Source: Roseivirga pacifica (GTDB lineage Bacteria > Bacteroidota > Bacteroidia > Cytophagales > Cyclobacteriaceae). Taken from it: a DNA stretch of 64,000 nt. The stretch is from positions 627,501 through 691,500 of the forward strand of contig NZ_FOIR01000001.1 of assembly GCF_900111145.1 (NCBI RefSeq), read 5' to 3'. The notes below the pieces were generated by a model. The model was not told where the DNA came from, ran no database searches, and saw only the letters and a program-made list of their open reading frames with translations. Below are positions 18,418-26,630 of this stretch, in pieces (position 1 is the first letter of the stretch; the number at the start of each line of letters is the position of its first letter). The position numbers were made by a program, and so were the translations under genes.

Positions 18418-19440
18418 ATGAGTTACCTGAAAACCATCAATTGGAAAAAAGAGATTAGGGATACCTTTCTGATCTTCCTATTCGGATCGTTAACCGTATT
18501 CTTCTGGTGTAATTGCTGGGCAGACCCATGGTCTGAAAGGTATTCCATGCTGTTTACAGGGCTTATGTGGGTATTGCTTTGGCAAGGTAACGGTCATCTT
18601 TCCGATTTCATTTCCTACAAAATTCCCTGGCTCGAAAACCCTCAAAAACGATTCATTTGGGGCATTGTTGGCGTAATTGTTTATTCGCCCGCTGCTGTCT
18701 ATTTCTTGTACATACTTGTTTGGGTCCTTTCTGGCATTCGCATTTACGATATAGGCGAAATTGCACTCGTTGCCGTAGGCGTAACCTTTGTTATCAGTTT
18801 CTTTTTAAACGCTGCACATTTTCTTAACAACTGGAAAAAAGCCGCGCTCGATGCCGAAAAGCTTAAAAAAGAGCAAATGGCTACCAAGTATGAGTCGCTT
18901 AAAAATCAGGTGAACCCACACTTTCTTTTTAACAGCCTGAACGCCCTTACCAACCTGGTTTACGAAGACCAAGACCGTGCTGCCGATTTTATCCGCCAGC
19001 TTTCCAAGGTTTATCGCTATGTTCTCGACACTCGTTCGCAAGAACTCGTTCCGCTCGAAACGGAGCTAAAGTTTGTAGAGTCGTATTTGGTGCTTCAAAG
19101 CGCACGGTTTGACGACAAGCTAAAAGTGAACATAGATATTACCGGGCACGAAAAAGACATGATTCCCCCCATCGCACTACAGATGCTGATGGAAAATGCA
19201 GTAAAGCACAATGTGGTTGCTCAAGACGACCCGTTAACGATTGACGTAAGCATCGAAAACGAGTACTTAGTGGTGAAAAACAACCTGCAAAAAAAGAACA
19301 TTCCAATTGAAGAATCTTCGGGCATGGGTTTAGCAAATATTAAAGCGCGGTACGAGTTTCTAAGTGAAAAAGCAGTTGAGATAATAGATGGCCCGTCAAA
19401 ATTTATTGTAAAACTTCCTTTACTAAAATTAGCTTTATGA
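18418..19440 (+). CDS. LytS-type sensor histidine kinase
   Basis: 340 aa. Four hydrophobic segments lie in residues ~15-135, then a coiled linker, the His_kinase box QVNPHFLFNSLNAL (His168), and an ATPase region with the N-box LMENAVKHN and G-box SSGMGLANIKARY. It pairs with the LytTR regulator that starts inside its last codons (ATGA overlap). The membrane part lacks a recognised sensor domain. It is the second such pair in the window, ~6.4 kb after the first and with different membrane segments, so it probably senses a different cue. Confidence 0.9.
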   Translation: MSYLKTINWKKEIRDTFLIFLFGSLTVFFWCNCWADPWSERYSMLFTGLMWVLLWQGNGHLSDFISYKIPWLENPQKRFIWGIVGVIVYSPAAVYFLYILVWVLSGIRIYDIGEIALVAVGVTFVISFFLNAAHFLNNWKKAALDAEKLKKEQMATKYESLKNQVNPHFLFNSLNALTNLVYEDQDRAADFIRQLSKVYRYVLDTRSQELVPLETELKFVESYLVLQSARFDDKLKVNIDITGHEKDMIPPIALQMLMENAVKHNVVAQDDPLTIDVSIENEYLVVKNNLQKKNIPIEESSGMGLANIKARYEFLSEKAVEIIDGPSKFIVKLPLLKLAL

Positions 19441-20195
19441 ACATCTTAATTGTTGAAGATGAAAACATGGCCGCCAAGCGGCTAACCACCTTGCTCAATC
19501 AAACACTGCCTAACGCACAGATTGTCGCTCAGCTCGATTCTGTAAAACGCGCAGTAGAATGGCTCGGCAGTAATAGTGCTGATTTACTGTTCTTTGACAT
19601 TCAATTGGCTGATGGGTTAAGCTTTGAGATCTTAGAGCAAGTCCAGGTAAAATCACCCATTATTTTCACAACCGCTTTCGATGAATATGCCATCCGTGCT
19701 TTTAAGTTGAACAGTGTGGATTACTTATTAAAGCCCATTGACCCAAATGAGCTTGAGGCAGCACTGGACAAGTATCAAAAGTTGTATGCGGACAATCAGG
19801 CACCGACCTTAAACCTCGCCATGATTGAACAGGCCATGCAGCAAATGACCAAAAAGTACAAAGAGCGTTTTGTGGTGAAAATTGGTGAGCATATTAAAAC
19901 CATTGCTACAACCGATGCTGGTTATTTCTTTAGTCAAGAGAAGGCTACTTATTTACAAACACTGGAGAAAAACCGCTACATAATCGACTATACTTTGGAG
20001 CAGGTGGAGCAGTTAGTAGATCCAGAAAAGTTCTTTCGCATTAACCGCAAATACTTGGTTTCGCTAGAAGCCATTAAAGACATAGTAACCTATTCGAACA
20101 GCCGTTTGCGCCTTATCCTTCAGCATGACGACAGCATGGACGCCATTGTAAGCCGCGAAAAAGTGCAGGATTTTAAGAAATGGCTCGACCGTTAA
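19437..20195 (+). CDS. LytTR-family response regulator
   Basis: 252 aa. Receiver with EDE acidic residues at 7-9, phospho-acceptor Asp54 in LLFFDIQLADG, FTTAFDEYAIRAF and YLLKPIDP. The C-terminal LytTR domain (~145-250) includes DAGYFFSQEKATYLQT and FFRINRKYLVSLEAI. It overlaps its kinase gene by 4 bases. Probable autoregulation of the 17040-20195 operon through the upstream 21-base motif is inferred. Confidence 0.92.
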   Translation: MNILIVEDENMAAKRLTTLLNQTLPNAQIVAQLDSVKRAVEWLGSNSADLLFFDIQLADGLSFEILEQVQVKSPIIFTTAFDEYAIRAFKLNSVDYLLKPIDPNELEAALDKYQKLYADNQAPTLNLAMIEQAMQQMTKKYKERFVVKIGEHIKTIATTDAGYFFSQEKATYLQTLEKNRYIIDYTLEQVEQLVDPEKFFRINRKYLVSLEAIKDIVTYSNSRLRLILQHDDSMDAIVSREKVQDFKKWLDR

Positions 20196-20219
20196 ACTAA
20201 ACTTGCCGTATATTCAGGC

Positions 20220-20927
20220 ATGCGCAATACTATCGCCTTAATGGCTCTTTTCGTTTCCTTTTCTGCTTTTGCCCAACAACCCCAAGGCACTTGGCTAATG
20301 GCCTATGTAAAAGCCAAACAGCCCATTTTTACCATGGTGCAAGAAGATGGCAGCTACGCATTGGCCGATGAAGTGCCACAGGATTCTACCTTCTTATTCT
20401 CTCCAGGTTTAATGACTTTCTCATTCGAGAACAACGACATCGTAAGCTATTCTTGGGAAGGAGAAGAAAGCTGGGGAATTAAAACCGTTCGTGATAGCAT
20501 TTACCTTTATGGCCAGCTCGACACCCTTTTTGGTGTATTCAATGAGCAAAAAATCATTCTGAGCTCAACCTTAGACGACCGACCAACGGAATACCATTTC
20601 GATCCGTTTGATGAAAAGAAATACGATGAACCAGCACTATTAGGCTTTGGCTGGGAGGCATCGGTAACAGATCAAGCCTTTGATGGCCAAACCCTGCGCT
20701 TCAGCCTTCAACCAAACGATGCCCCATTCACCTACAAGCCAATCGATCTCGGGCCAATGAAAGCTTTTGAATACAGTTTGCCTCCATCTTCGCCCGAAGC
20801 GCAAGACCAGGAATACGGCATTGTCTACTTATTTCAAACCAAAAGAAAGGTGGTAGAAGGTGTATTCTATCCATCGCAAGACGATACTCAGCCGCCTTAC
20901 AGGCGCACTTTAAAGTTAAAACGCTGA
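20220..20927 (+). CDS. Secreted hypothetical protein
   Basis: 235 aa from ATG 20220, with a signal peptide ending FSAFAQ. The mature region begins QPQGTWLMAYVKAKQPIF and continues as a predicted all-beta fold with many acidic residues, perhaps a lipocalin-like domain judging from the GTW start. It has no Cys in the mature part. I recognise no family with confidence. It lies 24 bases after the LytTR gene on the same strand and may be the last gene of that operon. Confidence 0.6.
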   Translation: MRNTIALMALFVSFSAFAQQPQGTWLMAYVKAKQPIFTMVQEDGSYALADEVPQDSTFLFSPGLMTFSFENNDIVSYSWEGEESWGIKTVRDSIYLYGQLDTLFGVFNEQKIILSSTLDDRPTEYHFDPFDEKKYDEPALLGFGWEASVTDQAFDGQTLRFSLQPNDAPFTYKPIDLGPMKAFEYSLPPSSPEAQDQEYGIVYLFQTKRKVVEGVFYPSQDDTQPPYRRTLKLKR

Positions 20928-21016
20928 GCGAAATCGTGACAAAAGCTTAACAACAGCCGCTACTTCAAACGCATTGTAGCCACTAGCTTTGAATTTCAAC
21001 TTTTGGCTTCAACCTC

Positions 21017-22258
21017 ATGAAAAGACTTGCGATTTCTTTCTGTCTCCTTCTAATTCTATTTTGTTCTTGTTCCCCTAAAAAGGAAAGTGAAGTGTTGCCT
21101 GAGCTGGTTAGAAAACCCTATTTACAAAGCGCTATTGCCGATAGCGTATCCATTTTATGGAGAACCAACATTGGGCAAGAAGCGCGTGTTGATTACAGGG
21201 TAAAAGGCAAAAACAACTGGCAAACAGCAAAAGGCTTGACTCGAAAAACCAACACCAACCTGATAGAAAATGAGGTTGTTTTAAAGCAACTCAAGCCAAA
21301 CACCATTTATGAATACTCGGTTTTTACAGACCACGAAAGCCCACTAAACAAGTCTCCTTATCACTTTACTTCTCCCGTGTCTGCCACCGATTCGGTGTTT
21401 TCCTTCTTTGCCGTGGGTGATATTGGCGAGCCGGTAGATGATGGCGGAACACCAGATAAACTGGGCGAAGCACTGGCTCCTTTTGTCGATTCCCTAAGGT
21501 TTGGCCTGTTACTTGGCGACATTATTTACCCTGATGGAAAAAGCGAAGTGTATGATGAAAATCTTTTTCAGTACTTCGGTTCGGTGTTCCCGTATGTGCC
21601 TGTTTTCACCGTTTTGGGAAATCACGACTGGCATGAGCCGCAACAAAACTACATGAAGGAGTGGAAGCTACCGGGTAACGAGCATTACTATAGCTTCGAT
21701 TACGGAAACGTTCATTTTACTGCACTAGACACCAAGAATGGCGAAATGCATGATTATGACAAACAAGTAGAATGGCTGAAAGAAGATCTTGCCAATATTC
21801 CCGAGTCGGCTGAATGGCGCGTGGTTTTCCTCCACCACAATGGCAGGTCTTGCACCTATAAAGACGATTACGAAGCTGTGGTAAGCCTTTACACGCTATT
21901 CGATGAATACGATGTTGACCTAGTTTTGAATGGCCATGCCCACACCTATGAAAGGCTTAGACCAATGAACGCCAACGGCCCAACGATGGAACAAGTGCTG
22001 CAAGATTCCATTTATTCTAACCCAACTGGTTTCGTGAGCATAACCGTGGGTAGCGGAGGTAAATTGCGCGGCATTGGCTCCGACCCAACTCCATGGGAGC
22101 CAAGTCCTGAAAACTGCGACTACCCAAATCTTGTAGCGGCCTACACGCACGATTGGGCCTTTCTAAAGCTCGATGTAAATGGCAAAGTACTCACCGGAAC
22201 GGCCATTACTACAGAGGGTAATCAGGTGGTAGATAGGTTTAGTATTGAGAAGAACTAA
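21017..22258 (+). CDS. Secreted metallophosphoesterase (purple acid phosphatase-like) lipoprotein
   Basis: 413 aa. The lipoprotein-type signal (LLLILFCSCSP) is followed by a fibronectin-III-like purple-acid-phosphatase N-domain (RKPYLQSAIADSVSILWRT, residues ~30-120). The metallophosphoesterase core shows GDIGEP, LLGDIIYP, VLGNHDWHE, FLHHNG and LNGHAHTYER, which supply the two-metal ligands. It likely hydrolyses phosphomonoesters at the cell surface or in the periplasm, for phosphate acquisition. It has its own upstream gap of 89 bases. Confidence 0.9.
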   Translation: MKRLAISFCLLLILFCSCSPKKESEVLPELVRKPYLQSAIADSVSILWRTNIGQEARVDYRVKGKNNWQTAKGLTRKTNTNLIENEVVLKQLKPNTIYEYSVFTDHESPLNKSPYHFTSPVSATDSVFSFFAVGDIGEPVDDGGTPDKLGEALAPFVDSLRFGLLLGDIIYPDGKSEVYDENLFQYFGSVFPYVPVFTVLGNHDWHEPQQNYMKEWKLPGNEHYYSFDYGNVHFTALDTKNGEMHDYDKQVEWLKEDLANIPESAEWRVVFLHHNGRSCTYKDDYEAVVSLYTLFDEYDVDLVLNGHAHTYERLRPMNANGPTMEQVLQDSIYSNPTGFVSITVGSGGKLRGIGSDPTPWEPSPENCDYPNLVAAYTHDWAFLKLDVNGKVLTGTAITTEGNQVVDRFSIEKN

Positions 22259-22335
22259 GCACGTTTAAACCGAAAATTATTCGGCTCACGGCTGAATCAA
22301 AAAGCAAACCCCTCTTCTATATTTGCGCGCTTTTT

Positions 22336-22944
22336 ATGTCGGTAGTGCGCAAAGTGAGGGCGGTGGAAAAGGTTTTTGCTGTACTCGATAGTGAAATCAA
22401 GATCTTTCAGAATCGTTCACAAATTCAATGCTTGGCAGGCTGCGGCAAATGCTGCTTAAACCCCGATATTGAGGCCAGTCCCCTAGAGTTTCTTCCATTG
22501 GCTTTGGACCTATTCTTAACCAAACGAATAGAAGGCTTTTACATTGAGCTTACACAAAACACGGGACCGTACTGCAGCTTGTTTCGGCCAAAAGCCCTGA
22601 GCCTCGACAAGGGAACTTGCGACCAATACAACTACCGCGGCTTAATTTGCCGCCTTTTCGGTTATGCCGCAATGAGGGACAAACTGGGCAACCCAAAGTT
22701 TGTTACCTGCAGGACCATTAAACTAAGCCAAGCCGAAAAAGTAGCAGCAGTAGATGCTGCCATAACCAAGGGAGAGAACCCGCCATTTATGAGCGACTAC
22801 TACTTTAGGCTACGGTCTATCGATCCTGAGTTAGGCACTCAAAGACTCCCTATAAACGATGCAATTAAAAAGGCGCTGGAATATGTATTGGCTCATTATG
22901 CGTATAGAAGAAGGCCTCCACTGAAAGGAAGAAAGGTGGCTTAA
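22336..22944 (+). CDS. YkgJ-family cysteine-cluster protein
   Basis: 202 aa, cytoplasmic. The CLAGCGKCC motif at about residues 35-43 and the later CSLF, CDQYNYRGLICRLFGY and CRTI cysteines are the zinc/iron-chelate cluster of the YkgJ (CxxCxxCC) family. Function in the family is unknown, with a possible Fe-S or Zn role. Start is ATG 22336. It is the last clearly chromosomal gene before the integration site. Confidence 0.8.
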   Translation: MSVVRKVRAVEKVFAVLDSEIKIFQNRSQIQCLAGCGKCCLNPDIEASPLEFLPLALDLFLTKRIEGFYIELTQNTGPYCSLFRPKALSLDKGTCDQYNYRGLICRLFGYAAMRDKLGNPKFVTCRTIKLSQAEKVAAVDAAITKGENPPFMSDYYFRLRSIDPELGTQRLPINDAIKKALEYVLAHYAYRRRPPLKGRKVA

Positions 22945-22962
22945 GCACAAGGGAATAAAAAC

Positions 22963-22987
22963 AAAAAAGCCCCTAAAAAGGGGCTTT
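22963..22987 (-). terminator. Hairpin terminator beside the first tRNA fragment
   Basis: AAGCCCC/GGGGCTT stem with a TAAAA loop, and six A residues on the left that become a U-tract on the minus strand. It lies 4 bases 3' of the tRNA-Leu fragment, so it is probably the original tRNA terminator. It may also stop rightward transcription from the YkgJ-type gene. Confidence 0.75.
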
Positions 22988-22991
22988 AATG

Positions 22992-23101
22992 TACCAGACC
23001 TGCCTGCCGGCAAAGGCAGGGGCGGGACTTGAATCTACCTGTCGGTAGACAGGCCTTCCCACGGTAGGCAGGCCCGCACGAGCAGATGCTCACAAGATTT
23101 T
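22992..23101 (-). pseudogene. tRNA-Leu(UAA) 3' fragment interrupted by two GC palindromes
   Basis: On the minus strand this reads as the 3' half of tRNA-Leu (variable arm, T arm, acceptor strand). Two inserts interrupt it: one of ~22 bases (about 22998-23019, cctgcctgcc...ggcagg) in the acceptor/T-arm junction and one of ~38 bases (about 23034-23071) in the T arm. The parts in between match the fragment at 23377-23433. It cannot be a functional tRNA, as the 5' half is missing. Confidence 0.75.
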
Positions 23102-23104
23102 AGA

Positions 23105-23341
23105 TTAAAACTCTTTACCAACTCCCGATTTAAAATACTTTTCTCTTTTTCTAGCCTCAGCTCTAGTCGAATGCGTCTCTGAATAAATCAGTTTGAAAGG
23201 GGCGTAAGGCTTTGTTGTTCTTTCATACCCTTTGTTGTGTCTATCAATTCTACCGTCTAAATCTGATGTTAAACCAACATAGATATAATTTCTACGAATA
23301 CTTGAAATAGCATAAACCCAAAACACATGGGAATATAACAA
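23105..23341 (-). CDS. GIY-YIG nuclease-domain protein
   Basis: 78 aa, a stand-alone GIY-YIG domain: VYAISSI ... NYIYVGLT for the two strands of the motif, then the DLDGRIDRHNKGY helix with the catalytic Arg, and a Glu in ARKREKYFK. This UPF0213-like group of small Bacteroidota proteins has no established function. The gene lies exactly between two tRNA-Leu 3' fragments, its stop 3 bases from the first. The start is ATG 23341, next to a terminator-like hairpin. It may be a small mobile gene linked to the tRNA end. Confidence 0.85.
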   Translation of the reverse strand: MLYSHVFWVYAISSIRRNYIYVGLTSDLDGRIDRHNKGYERTTKPYAPFKLIYSETHSTRAEARKREKYFKSGVGKEF

Positions 23342-23343
23342 AA

Positions 23344-23372
23344 AAGCCTCCTCGATTTCTCAAGAAGGCTTT
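23344..23372 (-). terminator. Terminator-like hairpin beside the second tRNA fragment
   Basis: AAGCCT/AGGCTT arms around a partly paired loop, with A-run to the left (U-tract on the minus strand). It has the same position and the same following bases (tttaatgtaccaga) as the hairpin at 22963-22987, so the tRNA end plus terminator is duplicated. Confidence 0.6.
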
Positions 23373-23376
23373 AATG

Positions 23377-23433
23377 TACCAGAGGCGGGACTTGAACCCG
23401 CACGAGCAGATGCTCACAAGATTTTAAGTCTTG
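23377..23433 (-). other. tRNA-Leu(UAA) 3' fragment; left attachment site of island 1
   Basis: On the minus strand it holds, in order, the anticodon stem and loop (CAAGA-CTTAAAA-TCTTG, anticodon UAA), a long class II variable arm (GAGCATCTGCTC), the T arm (GCGGG-TTCAAGT-CCCGC) and the 3' acceptor strand with discriminator A. The D arm and 5' acceptor strand are absent; the sequence diverges right after the anticodon stem. This is what integration into a tRNA 3' end leaves. With the tRNA pointing left, the intact gene should lie at the right end of the element; none was found in this window. Confidence 0.85.
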
Positions 23434-23531
23434 CGTTATTCAGTTCCATACAGTTCAAAATAGCTCTATATAGTGCTTAATAGCTATAATTAGTACACTT
23501 TGATATGTATGAATTTGAGTAAAACCGAGAA

Positions 23532-23552
23532 ATGTTGTACCTATGTTGTACC
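23532..23552 (+). repeat. 11-bp-period direct repeat before integrase 1
   Basis: ATGTTGTACC occurs at 23532-23541 and again at 23543-23552, ending 24 bases before the integrase ATG. This is a candidate arm-type or autoregulatory site of the recombinase. Confidence 0.5.
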
Positions 23553-23576
23553 CATTAAAAACACCTAAGTTATCTC

Positions 23577-24788
23577 ATGGCCTCAATAGTTGCAGTTCTT
23601 CGAAAAAAACCAAATAAACAGGGGGAGTACCCTCTAGCAGTTAGGGTAACCAAAGAAAGAAAGTCCTCCTATATCTACACCGGTCAATATGTACTCGAAA
23701 AACATTGGGATGAAAAACTAAAAAGGGTTAAGAAGTCGCACCCAAACTCAAGGCGCTTAAATAATTTGCTAGCTAAAAAAATATCTGCGGCAAATGAGAA
23801 CCTTCTAGAGCTAGAGACAACACAACCATTTAGTTCGGCAAAAACCATTAAAGAACAGGTTAAAGGCAACTATGGAAGCAAATCATTCTTTAAGCTTTCT
23901 GAAATTTATTTACACGAACTCAAGCTTCAAGGAAAACACAATAGAGTTTCTGCAGAAACGCCACTAATCAACCGCTTTCGAGAATTCAACAAAGGCGACA
24001 TCACCTTCCGTGAGATAAATGAGAGTTTATTAAGGAAGTATCAAGCTTATTTATCCTCAACTAGAAAAGTCTCTGATAGAACTATAATAAACCACTTAAT
24101 CCCCATCCGAACCTTGTATAATAGAGCCATTACCGATGGTTTAGTTGATAGAAAATACTATCCCTTTGGGAAAGGTAAAATTGTTATAAAATTCCCCGAA
24201 ACCACGAAGCTTGGTTTAGATGAAGAAGAAGTTAAGCAACTTGAGGGCTTATCACTTAAAACAGGCAGTCCTGCATGGCATGCTAAGAATGTATGGTTAT
24301 TTTGCTTCTATTTGGCAGGAATGAGAGTATCAGATGCTCTAAGAATCAAGTGGACTGATGTGGAAAATGGGAGGCTCTATTATTCCATGGGAAAAAATAA
24401 TAAAGCAGACTCTTTGAAGCTACCACCCAAAGCTATTCAGGTAATTAACCTTTACGAACCCGGAAGCAACGACATCTCGCCGACAATTTTTCCCGAGTTA
24501 AGAATGACAGATTTGCGTGATCGAGATTTAACTCAAAAGAGAATTAAGAATGCAGACAGGAAGTTCAATACACACTTGAAGAATATTGCCAAGGAAATTG
24601 GCTTAACAAAACCACTGAAAATGCATATAGCTAGACATACGTTCGGCAATATTTCAGGCGACCGTATACCTATTCAAATGCTTCAAAAACTCTATAGACA
24701 TACGGTTGTTACAACCACGATAGGGTATCAATCGAATTTTAAACACAAAGATGCAGATGAAGCGTTGAATCAAACAGTGGAATTCTAA
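23577..24788 (+). CDS. Tyrosine recombinase/integrase of island 1
   Basis: 403 aa. The Bacteroidota-type layout is visible: an N-terminal arm-binding domain (residues ~1-100, KPNKQGEYPLAVRVTKERK), a SAM-like core-binding domain (~105-200) and a catalytic domain (~210-403). The catalytic residues are Arg250 (AGMRVSDALR), His350 and Arg353 (HIARHTFG), His375 (LYRHT) and Tyr384 (TIGYQ). It should catalyse integration at and excision from the tRNA-Leu 3' end located 144 bases upstream. Seems intact. Confidence 0.95.
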   Translation: MASIVAVLRKKPNKQGEYPLAVRVTKERKSSYIYTGQYVLEKHWDEKLKRVKKSHPNSRRLNNLLAKKISAANENLLELETTQPFSSAKTIKEQVKGNYGSKSFFKLSEIYLHELKLQGKHNRVSAETPLINRFREFNKGDITFREINESLLRKYQAYLSSTRKVSDRTIINHLIPIRTLYNRAITDGLVDRKYYPFGKGKIVIKFPETTKLGLDEEEVKQLEGLSLKTGSPAWHAKNVWLFCFYLAGMRVSDALRIKWTDVENGRLYYSMGKNNKADSLKLPPKAIQVINLYEPGSNDISPTIFPELRMTDLRDRDLTQKRIKNADRKFNTHLKNIAKEIGLTKPLKMHIARHTFGNISGDRIPIQMLQKLYRHTVVTTTIGYQSNFKHKDADEALNQTVEF

Positions 24789-24980
24789 AAGAAAGAAAAC
24801 AGACTAATCTTACCCAGCACTTACAAAGCAACATTAGACCTAAAAAAGGTTGCAACGATTTCTTGATAAGCTGTCTGGCTTTATGCTTGTCCTGTTGGCA
24901 ACCTCAATACGGGTTCTACTTTAGGCTTGAAATTTTTTAAGTTGACGACTTTCATTATCCCATTTCAGGAACCCCAAACC

Positions 24981-25406
24981 CTACAGAATCTTACTAAAAT
25001 CTGAATTCAGCGATGTAATTGTGGTTCTTCGCTGGAATCTTGAAACCTTACCATCCTTTTTTCTCCAAACCTTGTAACACTGAAGAGTATCAAATGTTAT
25101 CACAAAAGCCTCTACGATACCTAAATTATTGGATATTAGATTGAGTACTTTCGCTTTGTCCTTCTCCAGCTCTGAGTCCCAACAAATTTCAATTATTATT
25201 GAAGTACTATCTATGCCTTTACGCCTATTCCATATTAGTAAATCTGGCACTTTACCAGAGTATGGTGTCTCTGGAGTCGCAACTATATTCTTATACCTCT
25301 TATTATTTGCAAGGCGATTGTTCAAGAAAGTAACTAAATCAGCAATTAAAAGCTGATGTTCGGGGCTGTTCCCGGTTCCTGATAAGCCGATATTTTTACT
25401 CTCCAT
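24981..25406 (-). CDS. PD-(D/E)XK-like nuclease-fold protein
   Basis: 141 aa. The pattern TPYSGKVPDLLIWN followed ~20 residues later by SIIIEICWDSELEKDK resembles the PD...ExK core of restriction-endonuclease-fold proteins (here ExC instead of ExK, with a nearby Lys that could substitute). The domain also resembles Uma2-like proteins. It is the last gene of a leftward four-gene cassette (31 bases after the ImmA-like gene). A nuclease effector role is inferred. Confidence 0.5.
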   Translation of the reverse strand: MESKNIGLSGTGNSPEHQLLIADLVTFLNNRLANNKRYKNIVATPETPYSGKVPDLLIWNRRKGIDSTSIIIEICWDSELEKDKAKVLNLISNNLGIVEAFVITFDTLQCYKVWRKKDGKVSRFQRRTTITSLNSDFSKIL

Positions 25407-25436
25407 GCTAATTTAGAATATTAAATAGTGGGGTAT

Positions 25437-26213
25437 TCATTCTTCCCATATAACACTAAGAACCGTATTGTATTTTGGAGTTACAATGCAATATTCATAA
25501 AAAGAGAAGTCAGAATCATTTTCCCAATTTTTCAACTCAAACCAAGTTGACTTCCAAACCTCTTGTTGACTCTCATTCTTACTATAAATTATACCATTAT
25601 TAAAATACTCTGCTGCCACAGAGTCTGACGGTGGGGTTAAATTCCTACAGTCTTTTATGAAGTGGTCATAATTATCTGGACGCATCCAATATTTTACTTT
25701 GTTAGCAAAACTATAAACAAGGCAAATAGGGTGATTACCGTATTTGAAGTACCTGTATGCTACAGAAGTAATACTACTCTTAAAATAGTCTGCTAAAAAC
25801 CTTAAGAGATCAGGGCCGAACTCATACTGGTCGGATATTTCTCTAAATTTTGCTTCCGGCATAATCAATTCGGACGCAAACTCATTAGCTTCTGTCTCCT
25901 GATTACCAGACTTGAAGTATTCTAGAGTCGCATCTGTATCGTTGTGCATTAAAAAATGATCCCTATGCATGCAAAGGTGTCCAATTTCGTGTCCTAATGT
26001 AAAGCGTTTTTTTCCTAAAAATTCTATGTTTGAGTTTATAGTGATTAATGTCTTACGGTTACCAAAAACAATTCTTCCGTCTGCAGAGTTCATTGGTTTT
26101 TCAACGACAGTAGCCCCCAAACCGGCAGCAACAAGCTCTAAGGGAGTTTCTGACAAATCCTGAAGACCGTGCTGATTCATAAGCTTTCTAGCTGCAATTT
26201 GGCCTAATTCCAT
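25437..26213 (-). CDS. ImmA/IrrE-family metallopeptidase
   Basis: 258 aa. Zinc-protease motif HEIGH at residues 75-79 (FTLGHEIGHLCMHRD) and the third-ligand region ETEANEFASELIMP at about 108-121, as in ImmA (which cleaves the ICEBs1 repressor) and IrrE/PprI. No N-terminal HTH is present. The C-terminal ~110 residues are unassigned. It lies 6 bases downstream of an uncharacterised gene and next to a sigma-like regulator, so the likely substrate is one of its operon partners (inference). Confidence 0.88.
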   Translation of the reverse strand: MELGQIAARKLMNQHGLQDLSETPLELVAAGLGATVVEKPMNSADGRIVFGNRKTLITINSNIEFLGKKRFTLGHEIGHLCMHRDHFLMHNDTDATLEYFKSGNQETEANEFASELIMPEAKFREISDQYEFGPDLLRFLADYFKSSITSVAYRYFKYGNHPICLVYSFANKVKYWMRPDNYDHFIKDCRNLTPPSDSVAAEYFNNGIIYSKNESQQEVWKSTWFELKNWENDSDFSFYEYCIVTPKYNTVLSVIWEE

Positions 26214-26219
26214 TGTGCT

Positions 26220-26630
26220 TTACTCTAGGTCTTCTAAATCTTCTAAAAGCTTTGCTATATCTGCATCTCCTAATACTTCCCGAAGTTCGTCATCTGACCA
26301 TTTTTCAAGATTTCTGAATTGAAATGAGGCTCTTCTTTCAGACAAGGTATTCTTTAAAACTTCTCCAGCTAAAGTGGCATTGTGTTCTATAGATTCTTTA
26401 ATCTTAGAACGCAACTTCTCTAAAAGGGATGTATCACGTGCCTGGTTAGCCTTGGCTTTAGCAAGAAATAGTGCTTTATTAATCTCATTTACGCCTTTTA
26501 AACTTACTTTTTCAGAATCAATTTTCAACTCAGCCAAGAATTCCTTTGCAGCATCTAAATCCTCCATAATTACATTGGCCGATAGCTCATCAAACTTTTC
26601 GAAAAGCGATATGCTTAAATTTTTAGTCAT
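26220..26630 (-). CDS. Hypothetical helical protein of the sigma-like/ImmA cassette
   Basis: 136 aa, predicted almost wholly helical and rich in Lys, Glu and Leu, ending in an acidic stretch (KLLEDLEDLE). No Cys or recognised motif was seen. Its start overlaps the stop of the sigma-like gene by 8 bases, and the ImmA-like gene begins 6 bases after it, so the three are translationally linked. It could be an anti-sigma-like or protease-substrate partner. The position is the only evidence for that. Confidence 0.6.
   Translation of the reverse strand: MTKNLSISLFEKFDELSANVIMEDLDAAKEFLAELKIDSEKVSLKGVNEINKALFLAKAKANQARDTSLLEKLRSKIKESIEHNATLAGEVLKNTLSERRASFQFRNLEKWSDDELREVLGDADIAKLLEDLEDLE

Noticed and set aside
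22992-23433. Two functional tRNA-Leu genes on the minus strand
   Set aside because: Both pieces lack the D arm and 5' acceptor strand, and the first is interrupted by two palindromes. They are treated as attachment-site fragments.
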